Shown here piece after piece: positions 46,068 through 58,000 of a DNA stretch of 64,000 nucleotides. Source of the stretch: Tanypteryx hageni (taxonomy: Eukaryota; Arthropoda; Insecta; Odonata; Petaluridae); contig CM054118.1 in the NCBI GenBank assembly GCA_028673005.1, positions 58,597,338-58,661,337 of the forward strand. The letters run 5' to 3'. Both the position numbers and the translations under genes were made by a program. How positions within the stretch are numbered: position 1 is the stretch's first letter; each line of letters opens with the position of its first letter. Below the pieces are notes generated by a model. That model saw only the letters and a program-made list of their open reading frames with translations, made no database searches and was not told the origin of the DNA.

Positions 46068-46716
46068 CAAAGTGAGCGAAATGCTCTTAGTTAAATGAAA
46101 TGAACGAAAGTTTTACAAGTTGTACGTTGAAGCCGATTGTAAATTTATATACTCGGATTGCTCGAAATAAATCCATTATTCTAACTGTTCCATGTACTTA
46201 ATTCCTTATGTTTTGCTGCCAAGGTTTAACTCGCCTTAATCATAGCTGGTTAAACGACGCCAATTTTTAGGCGTTCTTTACAAAAAAGTAAAACAAGAAC
46301 GCCTTATGGTCGTGTCCGTCCGCCTGCATGTTTCATCTCCAAAACTGCTGGTCTGATATTCATGAAATTTGGTATTTGGGATATAATGGCGAAGAAACTA
46401 AGAAAATGATATAAATGGTTTACGTAGCCTAATTGCGAGTGCCACTTTAGTGGTGACAAAAAATGAACTTTTCTTTATATCTCGTAAAATATCACTTACT
46501 ACAAAAAAGTCTTCAAACATAATTTGTAAAACTAGTCAAAAATGGCGTGTTTTGCTCAGTACATTTTTATCTGGGGAGGAGCCGATTTCAGGAAAATCAA
46601 ACGAGAAAGTCGTAATTCACTTTGGACTATCCGTGTTTTTAATTGTTGCCAACGAAAACAATCTTCGTGACAACTGAAGTAAGAAATATCTGGTGTAAAT
46701 AACTAATTAATTTGAT
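46068..46716. mobile_element. Insert relative to copy B; palindromic GCGTTCTTT end
   Basis: Absent from the homologous segment at 49.7 kb. It contains a palindrome AGGCGTTCTT (46269-46278) with AAGAACGCCT (46295-46304), then GTGTCCGTCCGCCTGCATG and a CAAAACTGCTGG / TTCATGAAATTTGGTATTTG segment. The latter resembles a unit of the 27.4-28.2 kb tandem array, and the palindrome resembles that element's left end, so the two are probably related. Exact borders not determined. Confidence 0.45.
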
Positions 46717-47071
46717 TTTGTTTCGTGCGCACGCAACATTTGGTAAATGAAGGGAAATGTAGTATCTACGACGAAGAAATGTACAAAAATACTACGTCTA
46801 TTTTCTTTACGTATACCCAGCGTTTGTAAGTGAAAAGAAATGGGTAATTTACGGCTAAGAAATGAACGTGAACATAAAGATTATATTACTAATATTCGAG
46901 TGGGGTAAGTTTTAATTAATTATCGATTGTTTTCTTAGTTACAACCCGATTAAGAGATCAACAAGTAAATAAAAAAATCGATATTTAATTGGCATTACTA
47001 CTGAAATACCAGTTCTTAGACATTATGCTAATCCATTAATATTTATCTTTTTTGACATGATTGAATAAATC

Positions 47072-47091
47072 GTAAAGAACGCCTCTGCCTC
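47072..47091. repeat. Dispersed repeat edge, GTAAAGAACGCCTCTGCCT type
   Basis: Right-hand edge of duplicated segment A. It is an inverted partner of GGCGTTCTTTAC at 46270-46281, about 0.8 kb to the left, so those two could be ends of one element. Confidence 0.65.
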
Positions 47092-47120
47092 GCGTGTCCA
47101 CGCATGTGTGCATCTTTCCC

Positions 47121-48650
47121 TCTCTTGTTGTATTGATTACCGTCTGTGTAATCTTTGCGTGAGTCAAGTATTTACTCATATTCTCCATTATCAGCCGGAA
47201 ATTAATCTATCTCGTTGAGCGACAAGGGCACTCGAGAGCTTGGTTTAAGATTATAGCACTGAGGCGGCGCATGTGGCTATAGATTTATCCACTTTGCGCA
47301 ATACAATCATGCGTTAAAAATTAATCAGCCACCGTAATATTGTATCTCGATAACTTATTCTAAATTAAGCGCGTATGGGTCGAATCGACCCGGACCAACT
47401 TTAAATGTTCATATCTTTTTACTTAGATATGCGTCTAGCTTTATTCTTCTAGTAGCGAGTTTGATGATGCTTTTAACGTGTTAAATGCTTTCATAGGTCC
47501 CGCATTAAAAATGTAAAGATGTAGAAGAGCAAATAACTTGGAAAGGATACAATAGGCGCACGTTAACTGGAAAATATCAACCTGACAACGACGGGAAAGC
47601 CTGGGAATCTCCTTAAGACCACCAAATACAATCCAGAACAAGGTAAAACAACATCTTTTCTTAGACCAGTGTTTAATGTTATTTTTGCCTAATATTAATT
47701 TTAAATAAATATTTTCTGCTAAATTATTGAGGAGTTATAAAAAATGAATTAAGCTGTTTTTTTATTTTATATTGAAATATTTTTGGGATTACAAATAATT
47801 TTTAAAATTTTTCTGGCCTTCTAATCATTCTTTCTTAAGCTTTAAAGTACATGGGTCGACACTATCCAGCGCCAGTATTCACGTAACAATTTATAGGGCG
47901 AGTACTCGATGGTTAATGAGAAATACGATCCTAAAGCTGTGGGTATAGCTATCGCCAAGATATCCCGGGTGGAGACCGTGGACGTTTAGACCTAGCAATA
48001 TCTACCCCGAAGTGTAATCATAATTACGCCAGATGTATCATAAAAATTATAGATACGCACATTTATCATATAATATCGTAGTAATAGTCCATAAATTGTT
48101 AATAACTAAAATGTTTTTGTGAAATTAAAATTTTTCGCCTTACATGCCGGACTAATGTGATCTTCACACAACAAAACAAATAAAATAACGTGGAATCCCA
48201 GACATTTTAGTTTATGCTATAATCTCTTGGTTAGGCATTATTTTCAATGAAACTTCCCTATATTAACGTTATTTTTATTTAGAACAATAAACGACGAGCG
48301 GACATTACCAAATACGTTACATACGTTAGAATTCTCACCTAGATTCAAGTGCAAGAGCCTCAAACATTAGAATTCGTATTTTAGTATTACATCTGCTCGG
48401 GAATATTATTGCTAATTTATAGGTTGTTTTCACGATTTTTGTTGTATTATAAATTAAAAAACATCTATTAAATAACTGGACACCAATAGATGTTATTGTA
48501 ATTTATAATTATCTTGCGTGAGAGTAGAGCATATCCCATAGCGGAAATTGTTTCGAATCCGAGAATTTAAATAGTATCTCGTTCATTGTAGATCGTTTCC
48601 TCATGGCCCATCAAATAAGGTTCGGAATAATAATAATTATTTCGAAGTAG
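47121..48650. other. AT-rich DNA, no gene recognised
   Basis: Frames are short (66 codons at most). No repeat was recognised. Confidence 0.5.
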
Positions 48651-49351
48651 AAAAAAAGTCTGATGTGGCCACCACGTGACTTTCTCAATACCTGTAATAT
48701 TTCTAAAAATTACAAATAGGTTACGTAAAAATAAATATTTTAAGAAACTAGGAGAAGATTTTAGACTTTACAAAGAACAGAAATAAACTCAAACCATAGC
48801 CTTCTGATATTGGATATAGCCACAAAGCTCCAACAATTAAGAAAAGAAAAAGTCTATCTAAGACGTAACTAAGCGTCAATTGTTAACAATAGTCGTCGGT
48901 TGGTGGCGTGGTGGTGGCAGCTATAATTATAAGATATATATTAAACAGTGTATTATATGGGAAATGTTTCAAACAAAGGTTATAGAAAATTAAATTTTCT
49001 ACAACTTTTATTCCAATACAGTTTTACATTTATCAAATATTAAAGCAAATATTTCAAAATAACGGATAAGTGACGAGAGTAAACACCCACTTCCTTTTGT
49101 CTGATTTTTACTAAAACTAATCAGTTCTTCTGACTCATAAAAATGTTAAATATAAAATTTTTCGCTCACCTGATTAATAGTTTTTGAGTTAGAGTACTCA
49201 CAAAAAAGCTTTCACACACACAGACATCATCGAGAAAATGGTCAAAACGTTTTCAGGGGACCTCAAAACGTGTATTTTCGTTGAAATCTCGAAATCGATA
49301 TTTTTCATGAACACAATACTTTCCCCCTACGTATATGGAGAAAGTAAAAAC
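48651..49351 (-). mobile_element. 0.7-kb unclassified dispersed repeat, copy 1
   Basis: Same family and orientation as 53081-53821, opposite to 49886-50607. One end is TCTGATGTGGCCACCACGTG, capable of a small hairpin, followed by ACTTTCTC. The other end is GTATATGGAGAAAGTAAAAA. Shared internal blocks include ATAGCCACAAAGCTCCAACAATTA, ATCATCGAGAAAATGGTC and CTCAAAACGTGTATTTTCG (each also in the other copies). No ORF. It lacks matching TIRs and a poly(A) tail, so its class is unknown. Confidence 0.8.
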
Positions 49352-49653
49352 GCTCGATAAACTTGAATTGTTTTCCATCCATTGTCCCAAATTATCCAAA
49401 TCATATCGAATCCCGAATGTCACGCTTAGATATCAAGAGAGAGCAACGTCGAATGACATTTGCTTTCGCCAGACTTTGTTCAAAGGAAAACATTCCACGA
49501 GTTTGAGTTTTATTAACGAAGTCCCCAACAGCAAAATCTATCGATATTATCGAATTAATACTAAAGAAAACGGTTAGAGAACAACGCGAACGAATGCCAT
49601 AACCTTTTTCGCTTTGAAATTTGAAAAAAATAGGAATCCCATTGGAACGAATG

Positions 49654-50790
49654 GAAGAGTGACTAAAATTTGCGATTAGGATGTCATAATTATAGATGGA
49701 TTGAGGTAGATACATTTCATTTCGTGTGCGCACAGCATCTAGTAAATGCAAAGGAATGGATTGTCTATTGCAAAGAAATGAACTAAAATAAATACGTTTA
49801 TTTTCTTTTTGTTAACAAAAAACAATTTGTGTTTAAAGAAATGGATAATTTATGTCAAATGAATGAACGTGAACGTCTAAAATAATTTTTACTTTCTCCA
49901 TACGTAGTATCGGAGAAAGTATTGCTTTCATGAAAAGAATCAACTTCGAGATTTCAACAGAAATACACGTTTTGAGGTCCCCTGAACACATTTTAACCAT
50001 TTTCTCGATGTCTGTATGTATATGTGACAGTTTTTTTGTGGGAGCTCTAACTAAAAAACTATTAATCAGCTCAATGCGAAATTTTATCTTTAAAATTTTT
50101 ATGAAAGTCGCAAGAACTGATTAGTTTTTGATAAAAATCGGCCGACCGGAAGTGGGTGTTTACTCTTGTCACTTATCCGATATTTTAAAATATTTGCTTT
50201 AATATTTGATATATGTAAAAATGTACCGGAATAAAAGTTGTTGAAACGTTAATTTTCTACAATCTTTGTTTGAAACATTTTCCCATATCATGCATTTTGT
50301 AAGAGATATCTTACACTCTAAATATTTTAGCTGCCACCATCACACTACCTACCTACGACTATTGTTAACAATTGACGCTTAGTCACATCTTTCTAACGCC
50401 CTTTTTTATTTTCTTAATTGTTGGAGCTTTGTGGCTATATCCAATATCAGAAGGCCATGGTTTGAGTTTATTTCTGTTCTTTGTAAAGTCTAAAATTTTC
50501 TCGCATTTTCTTAAAATATTTATTATTATGTAACTAACCTATTTGGAATTTTTAGATATATTACAGTTATGGAGAAAGTCATGTGGCGTCCACATTAGAT
50601 TTTTTATTGTTTTATTAATTACAAATGAATCGATAGATAAATCAAAACTGAATATTTCCCAGGCATTAATCTATTGTTTTCTAGTACTTATTGTAATACG
50701 TTAAGCGTAGGCGTTAATATCCTGTTTTTTGACATTATTACATATTTCATAAAGAACTCCTCTACCTTGCGTGTATGCACGATTAATGCG
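49654..50790. repeat. Duplicated segment, copy B, split by a 0.7-kb repeat
   Basis: Matches segment A (46014-47120) on both sides of the insertion at 49886-50607. Left part: TTTGCGATTAGGATG (49669) and TTTCGTGTGCGCACAGCATCTAGTAAATG (49717-49745). Right part: TTGTTTTATTAATTAC (50608) to ATAAAGAACTCCTCTACC (50749). Confidence 0.6.
49886..50607 (+). mobile_element. 0.7-kb unclassified dispersed repeat, copy 2 (inverted relative to copies 1 and 3)
   Basis: Starts TTTTTACTTTCTCCATACG with an internal palindrome ACTTTCTCC ... GGAGAAAGT (49890-49920) and ends CATGTGGCGTCCACATTAG, the hairpin ATGTGG/CCACAT. Segment A supplies an empty-site comparison that supports these borders. No ORF of note; a 64-codon frame at 49930-50124 is unremarkable. 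Confidence 0.82.
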
Positions 50791-53080
50791 TGCGTAACTT
50801 CTCTCTCATTACTTTAATGTAAAATCATTATGTAAAATATTTGAAAAATCTCATAATTCGGTTAAATATAGAAATATTAAGTAAAAAAATTTCCACTTAA
50901 CGGGATCGCATTTATTTATACATTATTTATTTATAAACTATAATGAATCTGTAATTCAGACTCTGAACTACTTTGGTAGATATGCCGAGGAAGAAAATAC
51001 ATGGAATGTGTCGTTAGTTGAGTATTTTTAATCCTGTAATAATCTGAAAACCCTGTCTTAAAGCTGTTATGGTGTTATATTTATGATAGCCACCTGTGGG
51101 AGAAATATGGATGCTTATTTTGGCCAAAAAAACCGTGTTAAAGACAAGGGTTACATTTTTTGCCATTGCGAATCGTAGAGTGAAAGGCCTCCATAACTAT
51201 GTCATATTATATGATGAAACAAGGACTCTCAAGTTAATTTCTAAGACGTAAAGGCGTGTGTCTTAGCAGGGCATTGCTGCCAATGGAGAGCTCTCTCATA
51301 GCAGATAATGTAGAAAGATGTCCAAAATTGGTTACTATTCATTACAAATAATCCCTTGGATTTGCAGTGATACTCTTTTCTCAAATAACATATTAGAATT
51401 GTATATTTCTATCCTCTATCCTGTCAGCTTGCAGAACGCCCAAGAAGAAAGAACAACATTGTTTAAATGCATTTATTATGCCGCTTGTTTTGTGTTCAGT
51501 GCAAATATTTGTAGTGAATTAAAAACAACAAATGTATTAATTTACAGACTCACTCAGGAAAGGAAATGGACTGTTTTAATAAACAACCACCTTTGGCGAA
51601 AAATACGGTTTAACCGATATTTCTTTATTTCAGATAGTTTTCTTTATTTAGCCTTAGCTCGTAAAAACAACAAAAGGAAGGAAAATGTAAGGTAAGCCAT
51701 TAAAAGTACCCACGCTGAGCACAAACTTAAATGATCACAGCATTATTAGACATGTTGTACGCCTGATCGGCAGGTTTTTTCTCAAGTACACAGAGGCAAG
51801 GAAGATCATTTTAGTTGTTGCGCTTTTATCAAATAATTTGCTTGGAAAATAATGTTCCGAAATATAGCTTGCATTTCTGATTACTTTTATTACGATCTCT
51901 CCCAATTCAAACGGGAAGTTAAGATAACCATACATTTTATCGAGTGCCCGACTGATAATAATTTCGTTTCGAAGACGTGTTTGATTTTTGCATGACAGAA
52001 AAGTTCACCATGGCAACCCTTTTTCAAGAAGAGATGCATAACAAGGACATTCGAAAAAAATGCACCCCTTTTTAATTCTTACGGATGCTTTTAGTAGCTC
52101 GGGGAAAAACTGACAATGAAGAAGTAAAGTTAGAAAAATAGAAAAAATGGCAAGGGAAGATATCGGCGAGCCGTGGGCTATCCAGATTTCCAGAATATAT
52201 ATGGCTCGGCGTTGGTTCACAAAAGGCAGGCTTGAAGTAGGAGGCCAAACAGATCAGCAGCAGGTTTCATTTCCATATTTTTATTTTTATCCTTCTCCAT
52301 TTCTCACTATGCCCACTGCAACGCTCAATTTATCATGCTCCCATTCCACTTTATCCTCCCTTTCTCCCTCGCATTGGTTCCCATATTTGCCTACGACAGC
52401 AGTGCCATCTTCCGTCGCTTGAATGAACCAACATCCAACTCTACGCTGCGAATTTGTCTTGCGGCCTCGATCTGAGATACAAGTTTGGGTTTTGGGGTTT
52501 CTACGTATTTGAAAAAAAAATTTCTTTACCTCCAATTAGCATGGTGCACACTGAAGCATATATTATGAATAAAATTCATACTGAAATGAATTTAAAACTA
52601 TATTTAAGGAGATTTTGTTTAGAAATTATCAGAATCATTTTGTTTTCGCAAGACCTGTATAAAATAATTTAATTTTTAAATATTTTTAATATATATTTTA
52701 GGATCCTCGGCAGCGTATTTATTTTCTAATGCGATATAAAACATTATATATTGAGGAAGTAATTCCATGAGGTTACGTTAAAGCCGATCAACATGAGTTT
52801 ACTGAGATGAAGAACAATTAACGGAATATAACTTACAGCATAGACATCGTAAATTGTACAATTGACCTGCATATCTTCTAATATAAATAAATATTACTTT
52901 TCATAAAACTTACGCTTTTCAAAAAAGTCTAACATGTAACCATTTTGAATGATATTTCATTTTTCTCCTATATATTGTTTTTTTTAATTCTACAAGTCAC
53001 TCATTTTACGTAATTACAAACTTACTGCCAGTTTTTATTACCCCGAGTAATATTAGTAATTTATCGATCTTATATAAGTA
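50791..53080. other. No gene recognised
   Basis: AT-rich sequence. A 125-codon plus-strand frame at 51318-51695 has no domain I recognise and no supporting features, so it is not called as a gene. Confidence 0.45.
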
Positions 53081-53821
53081 AAAAAAATCTGATGTGGCCA
53101 CCACATGACTTTCTCCATATCTGTAATATTTCTAAAAATTTCAAATAGGTTACATAATAATAAATATTTTAAGAAACCGAAAAATTTTTAGGCTTGACAA
53201 AGAACAGAAACAAACTCAAACCATAACCTTCTGATATTCGATATAGCCACAAAGCTCCAACAATTAATTAAAGAAAAAGGAGCGTTACTAAGACGTAACT
53301 GTCAATTGTTAACAATATTCGTCAGTAAGTAGCGTAGTGGTGGCATCTAAAAATATAGTTTTTAAGATATATATTAAAAAATGCATTATATGGGAAAATA
53401 TTTCAAACAAAAGTTGTAGAAAATTAAATTACCTACAACATTTATTCTAGTATATCTTTACATTTATCAAATATTGAAGCAAATATTTCCAAATAACGGA
53501 TGTGACAAGGGTAAACACCCACTTCGGTTTGACTGATTTTTACTTAAAACTAATCAGTTCTTCTGACTCATAAAAATGTTAAATATAAAATTTTGCGTTG
53601 ACCTGATTAATAGTTTTTTAGTTAGAGCACTCACAAAAACGCTATTAAACACACACGCACACGCGCACACGAACACACTAACACAAACACAGACATCATC
53701 GAGAAAATGGTCCAAACCTGTTCAGGGGACCCCAAAACGTGTATTTCCGTTGAAATATCTGAGTCCATATATTAATGAATACAATAATTTCTCCAATACT
53801 ACGTATGGAGAAAGTAAAAAC
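53081..53821 (-). mobile_element. 0.7-kb unclassified dispersed repeat, copy 3
   Basis: Matches copy 1 in the same orientation from AAAAAAATCTGATGTGGCC to CTACGTATGGAGAAAGTAAA. It differs by substitutions, small indels and a longer CA-rich stretch at 53649-53694 (CACACACGCACACGCGCAC). AGTAAAAA occurs at both edges, but the right-hand one also belongs to the family's conserved end, so it is not safe evidence of a target-site duplication. Confidence 0.8.
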
Positions 53822-54436
53822 TAAAAAGTTAATTAATTTCCAAGAAACATTTCGATATTATTAAAGAAATTTGTTTTAACTCTTAAAATGTATGTAGAAC
53901 AATTAGCTTCATAATATCATCTTCGATGAAAAATAGGCTAAATACTTAAGAAATTTTAAGAAAGTAATCATATGAAATGTCAGGAAGAAATATAAAATTT
54001 TCATTAAAAATATACCCATCACGAATGCCAAAGTTTCTAAGTAAACGGAAAGTATTTGCGAAATTATTATCAAAAAATTAGCACCAACGACTAGTGAAAT
54101 ATAGCGCGACTGTCAGAATTTATTGCCTGTTTTATATACCATTTTGACACGCACCCAAATCTAAATCTTGGCATATTCTATCAAATAAATATTTCTCAAA
54201 ACGTCCATATTAAGATCCGCATCTCCGAAATTTCCTTTCAGTGAATACGTTTTTCTTTCGGGAGAAAACCGCCACTTCCCTGCAATAAAAAGGAATACCC
54301 TTTTATCCAGTAAATAAAAATCCACTTCACCGTAGGACGTGTATTTGTGGTTGCCGATATCTCGGGATGAAATTGAAAAGCTCACAAAAGCCGGGTGTTA
54401 TAAGAACCTTAAGAACGAGTATGGGGTTGGGGCGAT

Positions 54437-54495
<59 letters not shown>
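54437..54495. repeat. (TA)n microsatellite
   Basis: About 28 TA units with one interruption (TACATA) near the left side. No transposon edge recognised beside it. Confidence 0.96.
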
Positions 54496-54500
<5 letters not shown>

Positions 54501-55957
54501 GATGGATATGTAACTGGAAAGTGGGACACCGTGAAGGTTAAAAAGAGAGAATGGAGAAAGAGAGGAACGAAGATAGGGAAGAATGTTGGAAAGTGAGTGA
54601 AAAGAGAGGGACAAAAGACGGAAGGAAAAGAGCGGAGGAGAAGGAAGCAAGACTTGATAAATTGCGGCGCGGGAAGGGTAAAAATTCCGCGTGAATGATT
54701 GTCGGTGCGGCAAAAAAGCGATACTTTTTGAGGAAATTAATGATCTTCGGGAAATATTTGAATGGAGAGACGGGGAGGGGAGAGAGGAGACGGGTAAAAG
54801 GATAGGCGGCGCAAAGATGGGTGGAGTAATTGACCGTGGACCATTGTCTCCGTCTGTGTCTAAAGCGGGTGTCGATTTCCGGGAAAATCGTATTTATCGA
54901 CGAATCTGAAAACGATACTCGTTCGATAAATCACGCAGAGAGAGAGGGAGAAGTGAAAGAGAGGGAAAGAGAGTAGTGGCGTGTCTTTGAGACGCAATTT
55001 GAGAACCCTTGAGAGCGTAAAATGAGATCGGGGTACGTGGCGTCGCAAAACGAAAGGGGAAAGATTGAATGAAGGAACTCGAAATGAGAAAAATTTCAAA
55101 ATCCCGGGGATGCTTCGTTTAATTTGTTTGGTCTCCCCAGCCCCGGAGAATTCGGCCGTTTTGTCACAATGCTGATAGAATCAGACTGCTTGATGACTGT
55201 CTTGAATTAATGAGCAATCTTCTGGAGAGTCCAAGAATTAATTTCAAGTAATCAAAATTATCACTCGAGAGTAAGAAGAGGATCGAAAGAAATTTACAGC
55301 CTTTTATTGACGCAGTTTCGCCTTGGTTTATTAAGAACTGATCACGATAAAATGTGGTCAACTTGAGAAAAACTGCTCTCTAGGAAGAGTAGCCTTGCAT
55401 GCAGCAATGGTATACATATATCAACTCGCTGCATATGAAAGGAATACATTCGGTAATTCATTTTAAATTTAGAATCACATGAATTCCAACAAATGAACAC
55501 TAAAAATGCTGAAATGTTTTCATTTTCGTAGAATTAAACAGGAAGAATACTTTTTGAACACTAAAAAATGACTGAATTCATTGTATCAAAAGTCCAGGAG
55601 AACAGGATTAGCAAAAAATTTATAAATATGCTTATTTAGTGAAAATGAAAAAGTTTTATATTCTATGATGACAGAATAGTGATTAAGATTGTTCATCGCG
55701 CTTACCTTGCTTAGGAATGTGGAATAACTTAACATTATATTTGTTAAGCTTCTTTATTTTTTGACTAAGATATGGCAGAAGACCAAAATTACAAATGCAT
55801 ACTTAAGGTATTGGCTAATCGTAAGAAGCTTTAAAATGCAATCCATCTTAATGTTAGTCGTCATCAAATATTCATAAAAAAACCTTGTTCAAATTCCACG
55901 CTACGGTTTGCAGAAAAGCCCCTCCAACCATTCTCAAGAGCTGTTTACCAAGTTCTA

Positions 55958-56170
55958 GTTATTATTTCGCTCAGTGTTGTAAGTAATCGTGGACAACTCA
56001 TATATGAAAACATGCAAGCACTCTTCAAAACTGGCGTAATAATTGTCGGTTTTTATGCTAGCGTACATGTTAATGACTAAAAAATACCCAAGTTCCCTCA
56101 TGTATTCTGCCGACAGTTTCCATGGTTCCACATTTCTAGCCCGATGCCGGAGAAGCGTAACTAAATGCTT
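55958..56170 (-). other. Weak candidate exon (unrecognised)
   Basis: On the minus strand, a CTTTTGGTCCTTCCACAG pyrimidine-AG acceptor-like sequence (near 56170-56187) precedes an open frame of about 70 codons reading KHLVTLLRHRARNVEPWK then SAEYMRELGYFLVINMY and ending at a stop near 55955. Amino-acid composition is protein-like, unlike most frames here, but no domain is recognised and no donor site or partner exon was found. Chance or an old transposon fragment remain likely. Confidence 0.15.
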
Positions 56171-57387
56171 CTGTGGAAGGACCAAAAGGAAATCTATTTC
56201 AACAAAAAAGCGGCGCTGTCATTTCGACGTGCATTGTGCTGAATCGATTTTTTTCGTTCAAAAGGGGACTAGCATATTTCGTGCGGTGTCACTGACTGCA
56301 GGATTTTTTTTTCGTTTTTTCGTTTTTCTTTATGGTTCATAAATTTTTGGCTCTGTTCGCCCAATTGCTTCGAAACAGTAATGCCGTATCCTTCGAACAC
56401 TAGAATATACGCGCTTGGCTTTTCCCAACACTACGAGAACGTTTGTAAAGCATATAAGCTTTGGAACTGGGAAACTTTGAGACTTTTAATGTATGTATTT
56501 TAATTCGATAAAAATGCGTATTCTTCTGATAAACCCTACATTAATCAAATGAATTGCAAAGTTGTATTGCTAGAAACAAAATTTACGTTTTTTAACGAAA
56601 CGCCGTTTGGTTATCTATGGTTTTTAAAATTGGAAATTTGCACAGTTTTTGCGTAATATGAAGTTTCAATGCTTTGTTAAATGCAGGGTTGGCTGATGGA
56701 GAATATAAAGATAGTGTTACGACGACGGGTTCTTCTTTAGCACAGTGACGATGGCTATGCAGTTAGGCACTGGAAAAATGTTACTCCTGAAGGTATAAGA
56801 CTGTTGACCAAACTTGATTCGCATCACAGCAATAAATTAACCGCCATCGGCGGTGATTTGAAAATTGTTGGCTTCAATATATTAATTTCAGAGATTCATC
56901 AAATTACCATTGAGAACGGTGTCGATAGCAGTACTTCATTTGTTGTTTACTCGATAGTTTTGCTTATGGTGAACTTGCCACGTCTATTTATTTAATTCGA
57001 TCTACAAGGCTTGCTCAAAAAAACATTTACCTTAAAAATAAAAAAAATGTTATTAGCTCGGGCACAGGCACTAGGGTATTATGACTAATTGGTCTGAATA
57101 TTATACTGATAAATTTCCTTGGAAAATGGGTATTATAACGCTAAGTTACATATACATTTGCTTAGGCGTGTGCTGAAATGTTTTCACATCAATCGATTCC
57201 AAATGAAATGTTTTTACTTTCAACTTTCGTGAAAGAGATTTTAAGGCCACTTATGGCTCTTCCACCTGTTAAATTATTATGTACACAAAAACGCTGAAAA
57301 TAAACGTGGCTCGATCGTAGCGACAAAAGAGAGAGTTTGAGGTGGAATACTTGGCCAAAAATGGTATATGTGCCTGATAACGGACTG

Positions 57388-57447
57388 CCGATGATGACAA
57401 TCCCTCCCTCCGCCCGAATAAATATGATTATCTATCTATCCCTTCCG
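57388..57447 (+). mobile_element. Short LINE 3'-end fragment with (TATC)n tail
   Basis: CGCCCGAATAAATATGATTA followed by TCTATCTATCCC, nearly the same as the minus-strand end at 3277-3320. Only the terminal ~40-60 bp is recognisable. Confidence 0.4.
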
Positions 57448-57590
57448 CCAAACTTTCTGCTTTCCCAAACTTCCGCTTTCCCTCATTCTCTCTCCCTCCC
57501 CGTGTCCATCTCTTTTTCTTGTCTCTCTCTATCCTTCCTTTTCTCTTTCACTCTCCTCTTTCTCCCATACTCCCATCTTCCTCCGTTATC
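57448..57590. repeat. Pyrimidine-rich tract
   Basis: CT-rich low-complexity DNA directly after the LINE tail. Confidence 0.6.
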
Positions 57591-57913
57591 CCGATACGAT
57601 GGAAAAGAAGAACGAACGGAAAAGAAGAGTCAAAAGTAGAGATCGTGAAAAAATGAGAGTAGTGGACAAAAGCAAACCCAATGGCAAGGAGAACGTTTAG
57701 TCTATGGTCTGCACCAAGGTACATGTAATGAGAAATAAAATCGTGTGATAAGTGATTAAAGAAATGTTTAGGAACTATTGTGAGAAGTCCAAGCATGGTA
57801 AAAGAGGCAATTTACTTTGCATTAGCGACATTTTGAAGTATTAGAGAGCTAAAGAGAATAAGGGAAATAGTTAGGCGTTAAAAATGAAATATGAACAATC
57901 ACATTCTAATGCT

Positions 57914-58000
57914 TATAGTATAGTATAGTATAGTATAGTATAGTATAGTATAGTATAGTATAGTATAGTATAGTATAGTATAGTATAGTATAGTATAGTA
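57914..58000. repeat. (TATAG)n pentanucleotide array
   Basis: Seventeen uninterrupted copies of TATAG (87 bp). No variants among units, so length is likely polymorphic. Confidence 0.98.

Larger units (their letters stand above)
46014..47120. repeat. Duplicated segment, copy A (homologous to 49654-50790)
   Basis: Parts match copy B in order: TTAGAGATGGGTTGA (46041), TTTCGTGCGCACGCAACATTTGGTAAATG (46728-46756), AAATGAACGTGAACATAAA (46860), the GATTGTTTTCTTAGTTAC block (46926) and GTAAAGAACGCCTCTGCCT (47072). Compared with B, a ~650-bp insert occupies about 46068-46716. The unit is unclassified repeat DNA with no ORF. Identity is moderate, so the duplication is not recent. Confidence 0.6.
53822..57380. 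other. No gene recognised; (TA)n at 54437-54495 and a purine tract
   Basis: Contains a (TA)n microsatellite (54437-54495), GA-rich DNA at 54540-54650 and 54760-55000, and otherwise AT-rich sequence. One minus-strand frame near 55955-56170 is described separately as a weak exon candidate. Confidence 0.5.

Noticed and set aside
51318..51695. 125-codon plus-strand frame as a gene or transposase
   Set aside because: No recognisable domain, no terminal repeats and AT-driven amino-acid composition.
53081..53821. AGTAAAAA at both edges of repeat copy 3 as a target-site duplication
   Set aside because: The right-hand AGTAAAAA is also found at the same end of the other copies, so it is probably part of the repeat.
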